64,000 nucleotides of DNA from Erythrobacter litoralis HTCC2594 (GCF_000013005.1 NC_007722.1:2733501-2797500); one strand, 5' to 3'. Counted from the first letter of the stretch, positions 1 to 8,845 are shown. Made by a program: numbers and translations. Notes: generated from the letters alone by a model not told the origin.

Positions 1-803
1 GAAAAGTCGAAGAAATAGGGTTCGAGCAGCTCCTTGGGAGGCTCGAACTGCGGCCGGATGCCGATGTTCGCCGCGCCCGTGAGTTCCTGACCGGTGGCAA
101 GAATGCGCCCCGTCACGGCATAGATGCCGTAGCGCGGGCGCAAATAGCTCTCGATATGCAGGTTCGCGGTCGGATAGCCGATTTCGCGGCCGCGCTTGTC
201 GCCGTGCTCGACCACGCCCCGAATGGCGAAGGGGCGCGACAGCAGTTCGGTCGCGGTGGCGCAATCGCCGTCGCGCAAGGCCTCGCGGATGCGGCTGGAG
301 GAGATGACGCCCCCGTTACCCAAACCCGCATCTTCGACCGGCTCGACGACACGGCTCTCGAGACCGCGCTCGCCGCCGAAGCTCTTAAGCAGATCGACAT
401 TGCCCTTGGCGCCCTGGCCGAAGGTGAAATCGCCGCCCGTCACCACGCCATGCGCACCGAGGCGGTCGATCAGGATCTCGGTGATGAAGTCTTCCGCGCT
501 GGTGCTGGCGAGCTCCTTGTCGAAATGGAACACCAGCATCGCGGTTGCCCCGGCGGCGATATAGAGCTCCTGCCGCTGCTCCAGCGTTGTCAGGCGGAAG
601 GGCGGTGTATCGGGGCGGAAGAAGCGCACCGGGTGCGGATCGAAAGTCGCGATGATGCTCGGGCGGCCTTCTGCATGCGCCCAGTCGATGGCTTCGCCAG
701 CCACCGCCTGGTGGCCGCGATGGAAGCCGTCGAAATTGCCCAGCGCGATAATGGCACCGCGCAAGGATTCAGGGACGGGGTTTCGATGGTCGAGCCAGCG
801 CAT
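1..803 (-). CDS. ribF: Bifunctional riboflavin kinase / FAD synthetase, 3' end outside window
   Basis: Makes FMN from riboflavin and then FAD from FMN in the cytoplasm. The N-terminal FAD synthetase half shows the nucleotidyltransferase motif GNFDGFHRGHQAV near residues 24-36. The later flavokinase half shows HGDKRGREIGYPTANL. About 267 residues are visible, so some 40 C-terminal residues of the usual 310 or so lie beyond the left edge. The ATG overlaps the stop codon of the upstream dipeptidase gene by one base (TGATG), which implies translational coupling at the end of a long minus-strand run. Identity is secure; only the truncated end is unknown. Confidence 0.95.
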   Translation of the reverse strand, partial: MRWLDHRNPVPESLRGAIIALGNFDGFHRGHQAVAGEAIDWAHAEGRPSIIATFDPHPVRFFRPDTPPFRLTTLEQRQELYIAAGATAMLVFHFDKELASTSAEDFITEILIDRLGAHGVVTGGDFTFGQGAKGNVDLLKSFGGERGLESRVVEPVEDAGLGNGGVISSSRIREALRDGDCATATELLSRPFAIRGVVEHGDKRGREIGYPTANLHIESYLRPRYGIYAVTGRILATGQELTGAANIGIRPQFEPPKELLEPYFFDF

Positions 804-2002
804 CAGGAATTGGTAGCTGGCTGCGCGACATCCGCAAGCGGCTTCATCCCTTCGCGCAGCACGCGGATGGCATTGCCGCCCATCACGGCGCGGATTTCAC
901 GCTCGCTGAAGCCTGCATCCATCAGCGCCTGCGTGACCTGCACCAGCTTGGACGTGTCGAACCGCACCTCGACCGCGCCGTCGTAATCGCTGCCGAGCGC
1001 GACATGCTCGATCCCGACCAGGTCGCGGATATGGTTCATCGCCGCGGCAATGGCCTTGGGCGAGGTGTCGCAGACCGCGCCTTCCCAATAGCCGACGCCT
1101 ATGATTCCGCCGGTCGCGGCGAGGCCACGGATTTCCGCGTCGGTGAGGTTGCGATTGACCTTGCAGGTCGCCTGCACGCCGCCATGGCTGGAGACGACCG
1201 GCCGCCGCGCCATCGCCAGCACTTCGGCGACACCGGTGTGGCTGAGATGCGCGATGTCGACGATCATGCCCATCTCTTCCATCCGCCGCACGATATTGCG
1301 GCCGAAGGGGGTCAGCCCGCCTTTCTCGATCCCGTGCATCGATCCGGCGAGTTCGTTGTCGAAGAAATGGGTCAGCCCGGCCATCCGCACCCCGGCATCG
1401 TATATCCGCTCGAGGTTGGCGGCATCGCCTTCCAGGTTGTGCAGGCCCTCGACGCTGAGCAGCGCGCCGACGAATTGCGGCCCCTTTATGCGGCGGTGAC
1501 CGAATACGCCGTCGAGATCGTTGGGCGTTTCGATCGGGATAATCATGCCGTTCGACTCGCGAGCCGCGCGTTCCAGCTTTTCCGCATGATAGAGCGTCCG
1601 TTCCAGCAGCGAGGACCAGGTCCGCACCGGCTGCAACTGGCCCACTGCCAGCAGCGTAATGTTGTCGCCATCGGCGCTATTGCTGTCGTAATTCTGGTCG
1701 GTCGGTGTCTTGGTTACGCTGGAGAACACCTGCACCGCGACATTGCCCGCTTCTAGCCGGGGCAGGTCGACATGGCCGCGATCGGCGGCATAGACCATCG
1801 AGCGCTTCCACAGCAGCGTATCGGCGTGCAGGTCGACGATATCGAGCGTGGCGTGGAGCGCTTTCGCATCCTCGCTGACTTCGGGCAGCGGTTTCCCGTC
1901 GATCCGGTTCATGTCCCGCTCGGCAAAGCCGGGGGCGAAGGCGAAGAAGGCACTGGCGGCGATCGCGAGCACCAGCAGCGGGATCCAGTAGCGCTTTTTC
2001 AT
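803..2002 (-). CDS. M19-family membrane/renal-type dipeptidase
   Basis: Zinc-dependent dipeptidase of the peptidase M19 (renal dipeptidase) family, 399 residues. Residues 5-27 form a hydrophobic segment, so the protein is probably exported and either cleaved or membrane-anchored. The zinc site motif HADT lies at residues 59-62; further family landmarks are LLSVEGLHNLEGD, DIAHLSH and ALGSDYDG. Substrate is probably a dipeptide, with L-D peptides known in the family; the exact one cannot be read from sequence. Its ATG overlaps the folA stop by four bases and its stop overlaps the ribF start, so it sits within an operon of unrelated cytoplasmic enzymes. Confidence 0.9.
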   Translation of the reverse strand: MKKRYWIPLLVLAIAASAFFAFAPGFAERDMNRIDGKPLPEVSEDAKALHATLDIVDLHADTLLWKRSMVYAADRGHVDLPRLEAGNVAVQVFSSVTKTPTDQNYDSNSADGDNITLLAVGQLQPVRTWSSLLERTLYHAEKLERAARESNGMIIPIETPNDLDGVFGHRRIKGPQFVGALLSVEGLHNLEGDAANLERIYDAGVRMAGLTHFFDNELAGSMHGIEKGGLTPFGRNIVRRMEEMGMIVDIAHLSHTGVAEVLAMARRPVVSSHGGVQATCKVNRNLTDAEIRGLAATGGIIGVGYWEGAVCDTSPKAIAAAMNHIRDLVGIEHVALGSDYDGAVEVRFDTSKLVQVTQALMDAGFSEREIRAVMGGNAIRVLREGMKPLADVAQPATNS

Positions 2003-2493
2003 CGCTCTGCTCTCAGAAAGGTGACGAAAGAGAAGGCAGGTCGACCATCTTCGGCCTCGTATTCGTCACGCGCGATCTCGCGCCAGTCGGGGCCGGGCGC
2101 GTCCATGAAGGTGTCGCCTTCGTATTTCGCGTGAATCTGGGTCAGCTCGATGCGTTCGGCTTCCTGCTCGAACAGCGCATAAACCTCCGCGCCGCCGATG
2201 ATGGCGACCGGCTCCTCGCCCGCCAGTTGCAGCGCTTCGGCGCGCGAATGCGCCACTTCTGCGCCGTCCGCCCCCCAGTCCTCGTCGCGCGTCAGCACGA
2301 TATGGCGGCGACCGGGCAGCGGGTCGGGAAAGCTCTCGAAGGTCTTGCGGCCCATGATCAGGACATGGCCGGTGGTCAGCCGCTTGAAGCGCTTGAGGTC
2401 GGTCGGCAAGTGCCAGGGCATGCCGCCGTCCTTGCCGATCGTGCCATTGGCGGCGCGGGCATAGATCATGAAAGGCTGGGACAGGTCGCTCAA
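1999..2493 (-). CDS. folA: Dihydrofolate reductase
   Basis: Reduces dihydrofolate to tetrahydrofolate with NADPH. Landmarks are the Met20-loop region GTIGKDGGMPWHLP, the cofactor region MGRKTFESFPDPLPGR and the AIIGGAEVY segment. I chose a TTG start (MSDLSQPFMIYARAAN, 164 residues) just after the purK stop. The next ATG, 24 bases further in, would remove residues of the first beta strand when compared with E. coli FolA. Neither start has a strong Shine-Dalgarno sequence, so the start is uncertain while the identity is firm. The 3' end overlaps the dipeptidase start by four bases. Confidence 0.92.
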   Translation of the reverse strand: MSDLSQPFMIYARAANGTIGKDGGMPWHLPTDLKRFKRLTTGHVLIMGRKTFESFPDPLPGRRHIVLTRDEDWGADGAEVAHSRAEALQLAGEEPVAIIGGAEVYALFEQEAERIELTQIHAKYEGDTFMDAPGPDWREIARDEYEAEDGRPAFSFVTFLRAER

Positions 2494-2497
2494 TGCG

Positions 2498-3553
2498 TCA
2501 GTCCCAGACCAGCTTGGTCGCATGCCCCATCTTGCGGCCCTTCCGTGCCTTGGTCTTGCCGTAGAGGTGCAGGTGCGTCGCCGGATCGTCGAGCCAGTGC
2601 GCGGCCTCGTTGGCATCTTTGCCGACGATATTGGTCATCACCACGCCCGGCGCGACGGTGCGGGAGTCGCCCAGCGGCAGGCCGCAGACCGCTCGGATGT
2701 GGTTTTCGAACTGGCTCGTGGCGGCGCCTTCGATGGTCCAGTGGCCTGAATTATGCACTCGCGGGGCCATTTCGTTGAAGACAGGGCCTTGCTTGGTGGC
2801 GAAGAATTCGAGTGTCAGCACACCGACATAATTGAGCGCTTCGGCAACCTGTTTCGCCAGCTCGCGCGCCTCGGCGACCTCGCCCTCGATCAGATCGCCT
2901 GGGGGCAGCGTGGAGGTCGCCAGCATCCCGCCTTCGTGGACATTGACGGTGCTGTCCCAGAACGCCACCTCGCGCGCTGCGGTGCGAGCGAGGATGACGG
3001 AGAATTCTGCCTCGAACCGGACGAAGCCTTCGTAAATGCACGGCACATCGGGCAGCGACACGCCCTCTGCGTCGCGCTCGGACGTGATGCGCCATTGGCC
3101 CTTGCCGTCATAGCCGTCGCGGCGAGTCTTGAGGATGCCCGGCGTACCGATCCGCTCGACCGCCTGCATCAGCTCGGCGCGCGAATCGACCGTGGCATAG
3201 GGCGCAGGCCGGCCGCCCAGCCCTTCGACGAAGCGTTTCTCGTTCAGGCGGTCCTGCGCGGTTTCCAGAGCGCGCGGATGCGGGGCAAGGCGGTCTTCGA
3301 TGGGTGCCAGCGGGCCGACCGGGACATTCTCGAATTCCCACGTGACGATATCGCACTTCTGCGCGAAGGCCGCCATCGCTTGGGCATCGTCCCACTTGTT
3401 GGTGAAGACGTCGTGGCAGACATCGCCGACCACGTGCTCGCTCTCGGGCGTGTAGGCGATGCAGCGATAGCCCATCTGCGCAGCGGCGATCGCCATCATC
3501 CGGCCGAGTTGGCCGCCGCCCAATATCCCGATTGTCCCCCCCGGCTTGATCAT
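2498..3553 (-). CDS. purK: N5-carboxyaminoimidazole ribonucleotide synthase
   Basis: ATP-grasp enzyme that carboxylates AIR to N5-CAIR in de novo purine synthesis, feeding PurE. The N-terminal nucleotide-fold motif GILGGGQLGRMM lies at residues 8-19. The late family signature FNEMAPRVHNSGHWTIEGA is present. I took the ATG giving MIKPGGTIGILGG (351 residues), two bases after the purE stop; a longer frame would run into purE and has no homologous look. Next to purE, as in many bacteria. Confidence 0.96.
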   Translation of the reverse strand: MIKPGGTIGILGGGQLGRMMAIAAAQMGYRCIAYTPESEHVVGDVCHDVFTNKWDDAQAMAAFAQKCDIVTWEFENVPVGPLAPIEDRLAPHPRALETAQDRLNEKRFVEGLGGRPAPYATVDSRAELMQAVERIGTPGILKTRRDGYDGKGQWRITSERDAEGVSLPDVPCIYEGFVRFEAEFSVILARTAAREVAFWDSTVNVHEGGMLATSTLPPGDLIEGEVAEARELAKQVAEALNYVGVLTLEFFATKQGPVFNEMAPRVHNSGHWTIEGAATSQFENHIRAVCGLPLGDSRTVAPGVVMTNIVGKDANEAAHWLDDPATHLHLYGKTKARKGRKMGHATKLVWD

Positions 3554-3555
3554 GG

Positions 3556-4038
3556 CTATTCCGGCTTCTCTGCGACAGCCTCGCTGCGTGCGGCGCGCCA
3601 CGCCTTCAAGCGCACGGCCAGCGCGTCGTCCGATGTAGCGAGGATACTCGCAGCCAGCAGCCCCGCATTGGTCGCGCCCGCCTCGCCGATGGCGAGCGTG
3701 CCGGTCGGAACCCCGGCAGGCATCTGCACGATCGAGAGCAGGCTATCCATGCCCGACAGCGCCTTGGATTGCACCGGTATGCCCAGCACCGGCAGATGCG
3801 TCATCGCTGCGACCATCCCCGGCAGATGCGCCGCGCCGCCCGCGCCGGCGATGATGACCTTGAAGCCTTCCGCCTCGGCCCCTCTGGCAAAATCCGCCAT
3901 CCGGTCGGGCGTGCGGTGCGCGGATACGATCCGCGCGTCGTAAGCCACTTCCAGCTCGTCGAGCACCTCGGCGGCGCATTGCATCGTCGGCCAGTCGGAC
4001 TGGCTGCCCATGATGATAGCGACTTTAGCTCCGCCCAT
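3556..4038 (-). CDS. purE: N5-carboxyaminoimidazole ribonucleotide mutase
   Basis: Class I PurE, which converts N5-CAIR to CAIR in purine biosynthesis; 160 residues, the normal size. The conserved GSQSDW at residues 11-16 and SAHRTPDRM with the catalytic histidine at residue 41 are visible. The glycine/alanine-rich stretch [14 protein letters not shown] follows as expected. It lies three bases after gpmA and two bases before purK, so it is co-transcribed with both. Confidence 0.97.
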   Translation of the reverse strand: MGGAKVAIIMGSQSDWPTMQCAAEVLDELEVAYDARIVSAHRTPDRMADFARGAEAEGFKVIIAGAGGAAHLPGMVAAMTHLPVLGIPVQSKALSGMDSLLSIVQMPAGVPTGTLAIGEAGATNAGLLAASILATSDDALAVRLKAWRAARSEAVAEKPE

Positions 4039-4041
4039 GCC

Positions 4042-4728
4042 TCAGCTGTCCTTCAGGTAATAGCGCTCGCCCGGCTGCATCCGGTCGTCGAATTGGTAGA
4101 TGATCGGCTGGCCGGTGGGAATCTCGAGCCCGGTGATATCCTCATCCGAGATGCCGGACAGGTGCTTCACCAGCGCGCGCAAGCTGTTGCCATGGGCGGA
4201 AATGATCACCGTTTCACCGCTCGCCAGCACCGGCAGGATCTCGCTTTCCCAATAAGGCAGCACCCGCTCGATGGTGAGCTTGAGGCTTTCCGTGGTCGGC
4301 ACGTCGATCCCGTCATAGCGCGGATCGGCGCCGGGATCGTATTGATGTCCGGGCTCCATGTCGGGCGGCGGCACGTCGAAGCTGCGGCGCCAGATATGCA
4401 CCTGCTCGTCACCGTGCTTGTCGCGCATTTCCTGCTTGTCGAGCCCGGTCAGCCCGCCATAATGCCGCTCGTTGAGCCGCCAGTCCTTGGTTTCCGGGAT
4501 CCACAGCCGGTCCGCTTCTTCCAGCGCCAGATGCAACGTTTTGATCGCGCGGGTCTGGAAGCTGGTGAAAGCGACCGTGGGCAGCACGCCCTTCTCCTTC
4601 AAAAGCGTGCCTGCCGCCTTGGCTTCCTCGACGCCCTTCTCGGTCAGGTCGACATCCCACCAGCCGGTGAAACGGTTTTCGAGGTTCCACTGGCTCTGGC
4701 CGTGGCGAACGAGGATGAGAGTAGGCAT
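4042..4728 (-). CDS. gpmA: 2,3-bisphosphoglycerate-dependent phosphoglycerate mutase
   Basis: Interconverts 3- and 2-phosphoglycerate in glycolysis/gluconeogenesis. The N terminus carries LVRHGQSQWNLENRFTGWWD, with the phospho-accepting histidine at residue 9. The second active-site histidine is in IISAHGNSLRALVKH. At 228 residues it is the size of the cofactor-dependent mutase. It is the first recognised enzyme of the minus-strand run leading into purEK, folA and ribF. Confidence 0.96.
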   Translation of the reverse strand: MPTLILVRHGQSQWNLENRFTGWWDVDLTEKGVEEAKAAGTLLKEKGVLPTVAFTSFQTRAIKTLHLALEEADRLWIPETKDWRLNERHYGGLTGLDKQEMRDKHGDEQVHIWRRSFDVPPPDMEPGHQYDPGADPRYDGIDVPTTESLKLTIERVLPYWESEILPVLASGETVIISAHGNSLRALVKHLSGISDEDITGLEIPTGQPIIYQFDDRMQPGERYYLKDS

Positions 4729-4778
4729 TTTTGCTCCGCTATCCCGGGCCTTGGCCCCGTGAACAAGAGCAAGACGCG

Positions 4779-4937
4779 TTAGCCCGCGTCTTTGTGCTTG
4801 GAAAGCCCACTTTCGTCCGATTCGCTGGAGTTTGCGTTCAATTCCTTCGCCTGCGCCTTTCGCTTGCGCAGGTTCTCGCGCAATTTGGCCGCCAACCGCT
4901 CTTCGCGCGACATATCCTTGCTGCGATCTTCACCCAT
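4779..4937 (-). CDS. Small charged protein, 52 aa, unknown function
   Basis: Short frame starting MGEDRSKDMSREERLAAKLR and rich in Arg/Lys/Glu, with predicted continuous helix in its first two thirds and a Ser/Asp/Glu tail. I do not recognise a named family. Its spacing of 50 bases before gpmA, same strand, suggests it heads that transcript. A longer frame runs upstream to position 5000, but those extra residues lie over the tRNA promoter and look non-coding. Codon use fits the surrounding genes. Confidence 0.6.
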   Translation of the reverse strand: MGEDRSKDMSREERLAAKLRENLRKRKAQAKELNANSSESDESGLSKHKDAG

Positions 4938-4980
4938 GCGAAATCCCTTGGCGATAATGCTGCGAATGCTCAAGCGCTGC

Positions 4981-5009
4981 TTGACATTGCAGGCGCGCAC
5001 GCCAATAGG
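4981..5009 (+). promoter_or_regulatory. Probable sigma-70 promoter for tRNA-Thr
   Basis: A perfect -35 hexamer TTGACA is followed 17 bases later by AATAGG, a weak -10. This places transcription start about 12 bases before the tRNA. The perfect -35 and the correct position make it the best candidate; the poor -10 is the weak point. Confidence 0.5.
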
Positions 5010-5028
5010 CCGCGCCCTGTTCCGGTAC

Positions 5029-5103
5029 GCTGCTGTAGCTCAGTGGTAGAGCGCGTCATTGGTAATGACGAGGCCGAGAGTTCAATTCTCTCCAGCAGCA
5101 CCA
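5029..5103 (+). tRNA. tRNA-Thr (GGT anticodon)
   Basis: Full cloverleaf. The seven-base acceptor stem GCTGCTG pairs with CAGCAGC. The D arm follows as GCTCAGTGGTAGAGC. The anticodon stem CGTCA/TGACG closes the loop TTGGTAA with anticodon GGT. The T arm contains GTTCAATTC, and discriminator A plus an encoded CCA end the gene. Apparent protein frames across this segment on the other strand are artefacts of the tRNA. Confidence 0.97.
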
Positions 5104-5332
5104 TTATTTTTCGCGCTACCGCTTCGCTGCTTGAGCGCGTTGTTTTCGGCTTCAAGCGCCAGCGTTCGCATCCGCTCTCTGCACTTTCCTCGTTCACGCA
5201 CCCTTGGGGCGCATCGCTGCGGGCGCGCAGTCGCGCTTGCGAACTCTTCGAGTTAGAGCCTGAGGCTATCCAGCGCCAGCTCTTGACCGAAACCGGCTTG
5301 AAAAGACCACTGTCTTACCCCATCCACACACC

Positions 5333-5890
5333 ATGGACGACAGGGAAGCAGCGGTCGCGCCTGAAGCGCGCGACCCATCACCGATACTTCAGGACGAGGC
5401 GCCTGCGCCGGTCGACACGTTCGAAGATGCCGACGGCACGCTGACCCGGCTCCATCCCAACCACAAGAAGGCGATGCGCGTGGAAGCGGGCATCACCGCG
5501 CTGGTGGCCTGCGTGGGCGCGCTGGTGGCCGATGTGATCCTCCCGGTCTGGCAAGGGGCGATCTTCGCACCGGTGCTGCTGTTCGCGATCCTGCTTGTCT
5601 GGCGCATGCCGCACCGTCGATTCAGCGCGCGCGGCTATGCCATGAGCGACGATCGCCTGCGCGTCGTGCGCGGCATCCTGTTTCGCTCCGACACCGTCGT
5701 TCCGTTCGGGCGGGTCCAGCATATCGACGTCGATCGTGGGCCGCTCGAGCGCTATTTCGACCTGGCGACGCTGACCCTGCATACGGCGGGTTCGCATAAC
5801 GCCTCGGTCAACCTCCCGGGCCTGCAGCATGAACGCGCGCTGGCCATGCGCGAAGAAATCCGCGCCCACATCAAGCGCGAGGCGCTGTGA
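5333..5890 (+). CDS. Bacterial PH (bPH2) domain membrane protein, YdbS-like
   Basis: 185-residue membrane protein. After an acidic N-terminal tail of about 40 residues come two hydrophobic segments near residues 52-72 and 75-92. A small soluble domain follows with the pattern YAMSDDRLRVVRGILFR...VPFGRVQHIDVDRGPLER, the hallmark of the bPH2 (formerly DUF304) fold. It overlaps the next bPH2 gene by four bases (ATGA type), forming the same two-gene arrangement as ydbS-ydbT in Bacillus. Function unproven. Confidence 0.85.
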   Translation: MDDREAAVAPEARDPSPILQDEAPAPVDTFEDADGTLTRLHPNHKKAMRVEAGITALVACVGALVADVILPVWQGAIFAPVLLFAILLVWRMPHRRFSARGYAMSDDRLRVVRGILFRSDTVVPFGRVQHIDVDRGPLERYFDLATLTLHTAGSHNASVNLPGLQHERALAMREEIRAHIKREAL

Positions 5891-7464
5891 CCGGCGCCGC
5901 CATCCAAGCCGAAGCCAAGGTTGCTGCCGAGGGCGAGCCGCAACGCACCGATGTCCTGACATTCGTAGTCAAGGCTATCACCGTCCTCCCGCAACTGCTT
6001 ATCCCGCTCGGCTTCGTCTCCTTCAGCATGTTCGACGACGGGCTGCCCAGCGAAGTGCTGTATATTGCGCTGCTGCTGGTCGCGACGCTGGCGCTTATCC
6101 TTCTTTCGGCGTTCCTCAGCTGGAGCCGTTTTACCTATCGCATCGGCGAGAGCGATATCCGCGTGGAAAGCGGCATATTGTCGCGGGCGGCGCGTTCCGT
6201 CCCCTACGAGCGCATCCAGGATGTCAGCCTCGAGCAGAAACTGATCCCGCGCCTGCTCGGGCTGGTCGAGGTCAAGTTCGAAACCGGCGCAGGTGGCAAG
6301 GACGAATTGTCGTTGGCCTATCTGGCCGAGGAGGAAGGCGAGAAGCTGCGCGAACTCGTCCGCGAAATGCGCGACGAGGCCAGTGGAGAGGCCGTTGACG
6401 CCGCTGCTGAGGGCACCGAGCTCGAGAGAGCGGAAGCTGCCGCGACCCTGTTCGCGATGGGGCCGAGGCGACTCTTCACCTTTGGCCTGTTCGAATTTTC
6501 GCTCGCTGTCTTCGCGGTACTGGGCGGCCTTGCGCAATATGCCGAAACCCTGATCGGTTTCGAACTGTGGGATCCCGACCTGTGGCGCGGCTGGCTGGCC
6601 GGGTCGGGCGAATGGATCGGCGCGCTCGGGCCCATGGCGCAGGTCGTCGGCGCGGTCGCCGGGGTTGCTACGCTGGTCGTGATCGGCTCGGCGACGGGGC
6701 TGGTCCGCACCTTCCTGCGCGACTGGGATTTCCGCCTCGAGCGCACGCCCAAGGGTTTTCGCCGCCGCCGCGGCTTGCTGACCAAGACCGATGTCGTCAT
6801 GCCCGCACACAGGGTGCAGGCCTTGCGCATCGGCACCGGTCTGATCCGCAAACGCTTCGGCTGGAACGGTTTGAAGTTCGTCAGCCTGGCGCAGGATTCT
6901 GGCGCAGCCAGCCACGACGTCGCACCTTTCGCACAGGAAGAGGAGCTGGCCCCAATCATCCGCGCCGCCGGGTTCGAACCGGTGGCCGACGGCCTCGATT
7001 GGCAGCGCCGCAGCACGGCCTTTCGCAACATCAGCATGGTCATCAATGCTGCCGTGCTTGGCCTTATCGGCGTGGTGGTGTTGTCGCTTAACGCGTTCGG
7101 TGCCGGCGGAAACATTGATTTCGCGCAGTTGCTCGCCTTCATTCCCTTCGCAGTCGGCGGTTTCCTCGTGCTGCGCGAATATTACCTCTGGCGGTTCGCG
7201 CGCAACGCCATCGACACCCGCCAGGTCTATCGCCGCACTGGCTGGCTCGCGCCGTCGGCCGCGATTGCCAATCGCGTGAAGCTGCAATCGGTCGAGATCA
7301 AGCAGGGGCCTATCGCGCGGTGGAAAGGCTATGCCGACCTCCATCTTGGCCTGGCCGGTGGGACCTTCGCCATCGAAGGCGTGCCGCTCGACCGCGCGCG
7401 CAGTCTGCGCCGCGCCATCCTCGACAGCATCGCCGAAACCGATTTTTCCGAGATCAATCGCTAG
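5887..7464 (+). CDS. Multi-domain bacterial PH membrane protein, YdbT-like
   Basis: 525 residues with repeated units of paired membrane segments followed by a bPH2 domain. The first domain reads ESDIRVESGILSRAARSVPYERIQDVSLEQ (given here in parts: residues about 95-125). A second near residue 280-310 contains RRRGLLTKTDVVMPAHRV, and a third near residue 440-470 contains RQVYRRTGWLAPSAAIANRV. Membrane pairs lie near residues 30-80, 195-280 and 380-425. Translation is probably coupled to the upstream YdbS-like gene by the four-base overlap. Start is GTG. Role unknown. Confidence 0.82.
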   Translation: MTGAAIQAEAKVAAEGEPQRTDVLTFVVKAITVLPQLLIPLGFVSFSMFDDGLPSEVLYIALLLVATLALILLSAFLSWSRFTYRIGESDIRVESGILSRAARSVPYERIQDVSLEQKLIPRLLGLVEVKFETGAGGKDELSLAYLAEEEGEKLRELVREMRDEASGEAVDAAAEGTELERAEAAATLFAMGPRRLFTFGLFEFSLAVFAVLGGLAQYAETLIGFELWDPDLWRGWLAGSGEWIGALGPMAQVVGAVAGVATLVVIGSATGLVRTFLRDWDFRLERTPKGFRRRRGLLTKTDVVMPAHRVQALRIGTGLIRKRFGWNGLKFVSLAQDSGAASHDVAPFAQEEELAPIIRAAGFEPVADGLDWQRRSTAFRNISMVINAAVLGLIGVVVLSLNAFGAGGNIDFAQLLAFIPFAVGGFLVLREYYLWRFARNAIDTRQVYRRTGWLAPSAAIANRVKLQSVEIKQGPIARWKGYADLHLGLAGGTFAIEGVPLDRARSLRRAILDSIAETDFSEINR

Positions 7465-7482
7465 CGCGCGCCAGCCGCTGCG

Positions 7483-7800
7483 TCAGGCGCGCAAGTCCGC
7501 CCAGTCGGGGTTGTCCTCGAACTTCCTGGCGACATAGGAACATTGCGGTTCGATCAAGAAGCCTTGCCGGCGCGCATCGGCCACCAGCCGCTCTACCAGT
7601 TCGCCCGCAATGCCGCGTCCGCCGATTGCCTCGGGCACGACCGTATGCGTGGCGACATGCACGTCTTCGCCGCGCTCACCGGTGCGCTGCTCCCATTCGA
7701 GCATGCCGGTATGCGTTTCGCCGTCGACATGGGCGACATATTTGCCGCCCTGACCCTGCACGTGGTGGGTGATCGTGACGTCCGGTTTCTCTTCGCTCAT
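7483..7800 (-). CDS. Small GNAT-family N-acetyltransferase (YjdJ type)
   Basis: 105 residues starting MSEEKPDVTITHH. It is a minimal acetyltransferase fold: the acetyl-CoA loop region EAIGGRGIAGELVERLVADA followed by GFLIEPQCSYVARKF matches the short YjdJ/YidJ group. A longer upstream frame overlaps the divergent aldolase gene and is not credible; I chose the ATG that leaves 49 bases between divergent starts. Substrate unknown. Confidence 0.85.
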   Translation of the reverse strand: MSEEKPDVTITHHVQGQGGKYVAHVDGETHTGMLEWEQRTGERGEDVHVATHTVVPEAIGGRGIAGELVERLVADARRQGFLIEPQCSYVARKFEDNPDWADLRA

Positions 7801-7849
7801 CGCAAGGCTCCTTCTTGCGCTCAACGCCTGTATCGCTAGGGGCGTTCCG

Positions 7850-8845
7850 ATGCGTTTCCTGTCCGACAATGCCGCTACCGTCCACCCCCGCGTGTGGGAG
7901 GCGCTGCGTTTGGCAGACGGTGTCGACACGCCATATGACGGAGATCACTACTCGCAACGGCTCGACGAGGCTTTCGGGGAGCTGTTCGGGCGCGAGGTGG
8001 CGGTGCTGTGGGTGGCGACCGGCACGGCGGCCAATTGTCTGGCGCTTAGCGCAATGGTGCCCCCGCATGGCGGGGTAGTGTGCCACGAAGAGGCGCATAT
8101 CGAAATGGACGAAGGCGGCGCGCCAGGATTCTACCTGCATGGCGCGAAGCTGATGCTGGCACAAGGCGAGGGCGCGAAACTGACGCCGGACGCCATCCGC
8201 GCGGTAATCGATCCGATCCGCGACGACGTGCACCAGGTCCAGCCGCATGCGATCTCGGTAACGCAGGCGAGCGAATATGGCCGCGCCTATCGGCCTGAAG
8301 AACTCAACGCCATCGGTGCGTTCGCGCAGGAGCGCGGGCTGGGGCTGCATGTCGATGGTGCGCGGTTCGGCAATGCGGTGGCGTTCCTCGGCTGCTCGCC
8401 CGCCGAAGCGGTCGGCCCGGCACAGGCCCTGAGCTTCGGTTGCGTCAAGAACGGGGCGATGAATGCAGAAGCGATCGTGTTCTTCGATCCCGCGCTGGCC
8501 GACAGCGTGCGCTATCGTCGCAAGCGGGCGGGACACTTGCAGAGCAAGGGCCGCTTCCTCGCCGCGCAATTGCTGGCGATGCTGGAAGGCGATTTGTGGC
8601 TGGAGAATGCGCGCGCCGCCAATGCCGCCGCGCAGGCTATCGTCGCGGAAGCGAGCGAGCGCCTGCTGCATCCGGTCGAGGCGAACGAGGTCTTCATGCG
8701 CCTGACCCCGCCCGAGCGCGAGGCGCTGCGCGAGCAAGGCTATCATTTCTACGACTGGGGCGAGAATGCCGCGCGCTTGGTCGCTTCGTGGGACAGCGAT
8801 CAGGAGGCCGCGCGGGCGCTGGGCCAGGCTATCGCCAGCTTGTGA
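7850..8845 (+). CDS. ltaE: Threonine aldolase-like PLP enzyme (beta-eliminating lyase family)
   Basis: 331 residues, fold type I PLP enzyme related to low-specificity L-threonine aldolase, which splits threonine to glycine and acetaldehyde. Landmarks are FLSDNAATVHPRV at the N terminus, the substrate loop DHYSQRLDEAF, the aspartate in LHVDGARFGNAVA and the PLP-binding lysine at residue 200 in SFGCVKNGAMNAE. Its stop overlaps the start of the following EamA transporter by four bases (GTGA). Exact stereochemistry and substrate cannot be told from sequence. Confidence 0.85.
   Translation: MRFLSDNAATVHPRVWEALRLADGVDTPYDGDHYSQRLDEAFGELFGREVAVLWVATGTAANCLALSAMVPPHGGVVCHEEAHIEMDEGGAPGFYLHGAKLMLAQGEGAKLTPDAIRAVIDPIRDDVHQVQPHAISVTQASEYGRAYRPEELNAIGAFAQERGLGLHVDGARFGNAVAFLGCSPAEAVGPAQALSFGCVKNGAMNAEAIVFFDPALADSVRYRRKRAGHLQSKGRFLAAQLLAMLEGDLWLENARAANAAAQAIVAEASERLLHPVEANEVFMRLTPPEREALREQGYHFYDWGENAARLVASWDSDQEAARALGQAIASL

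Noticed and set aside
4970..5197. 75-codon minus-strand frame across tRNA-Thr
   Set aside because: The reading LLERIELSASSLPM is the usual artefact of translating a tRNA gene backwards.
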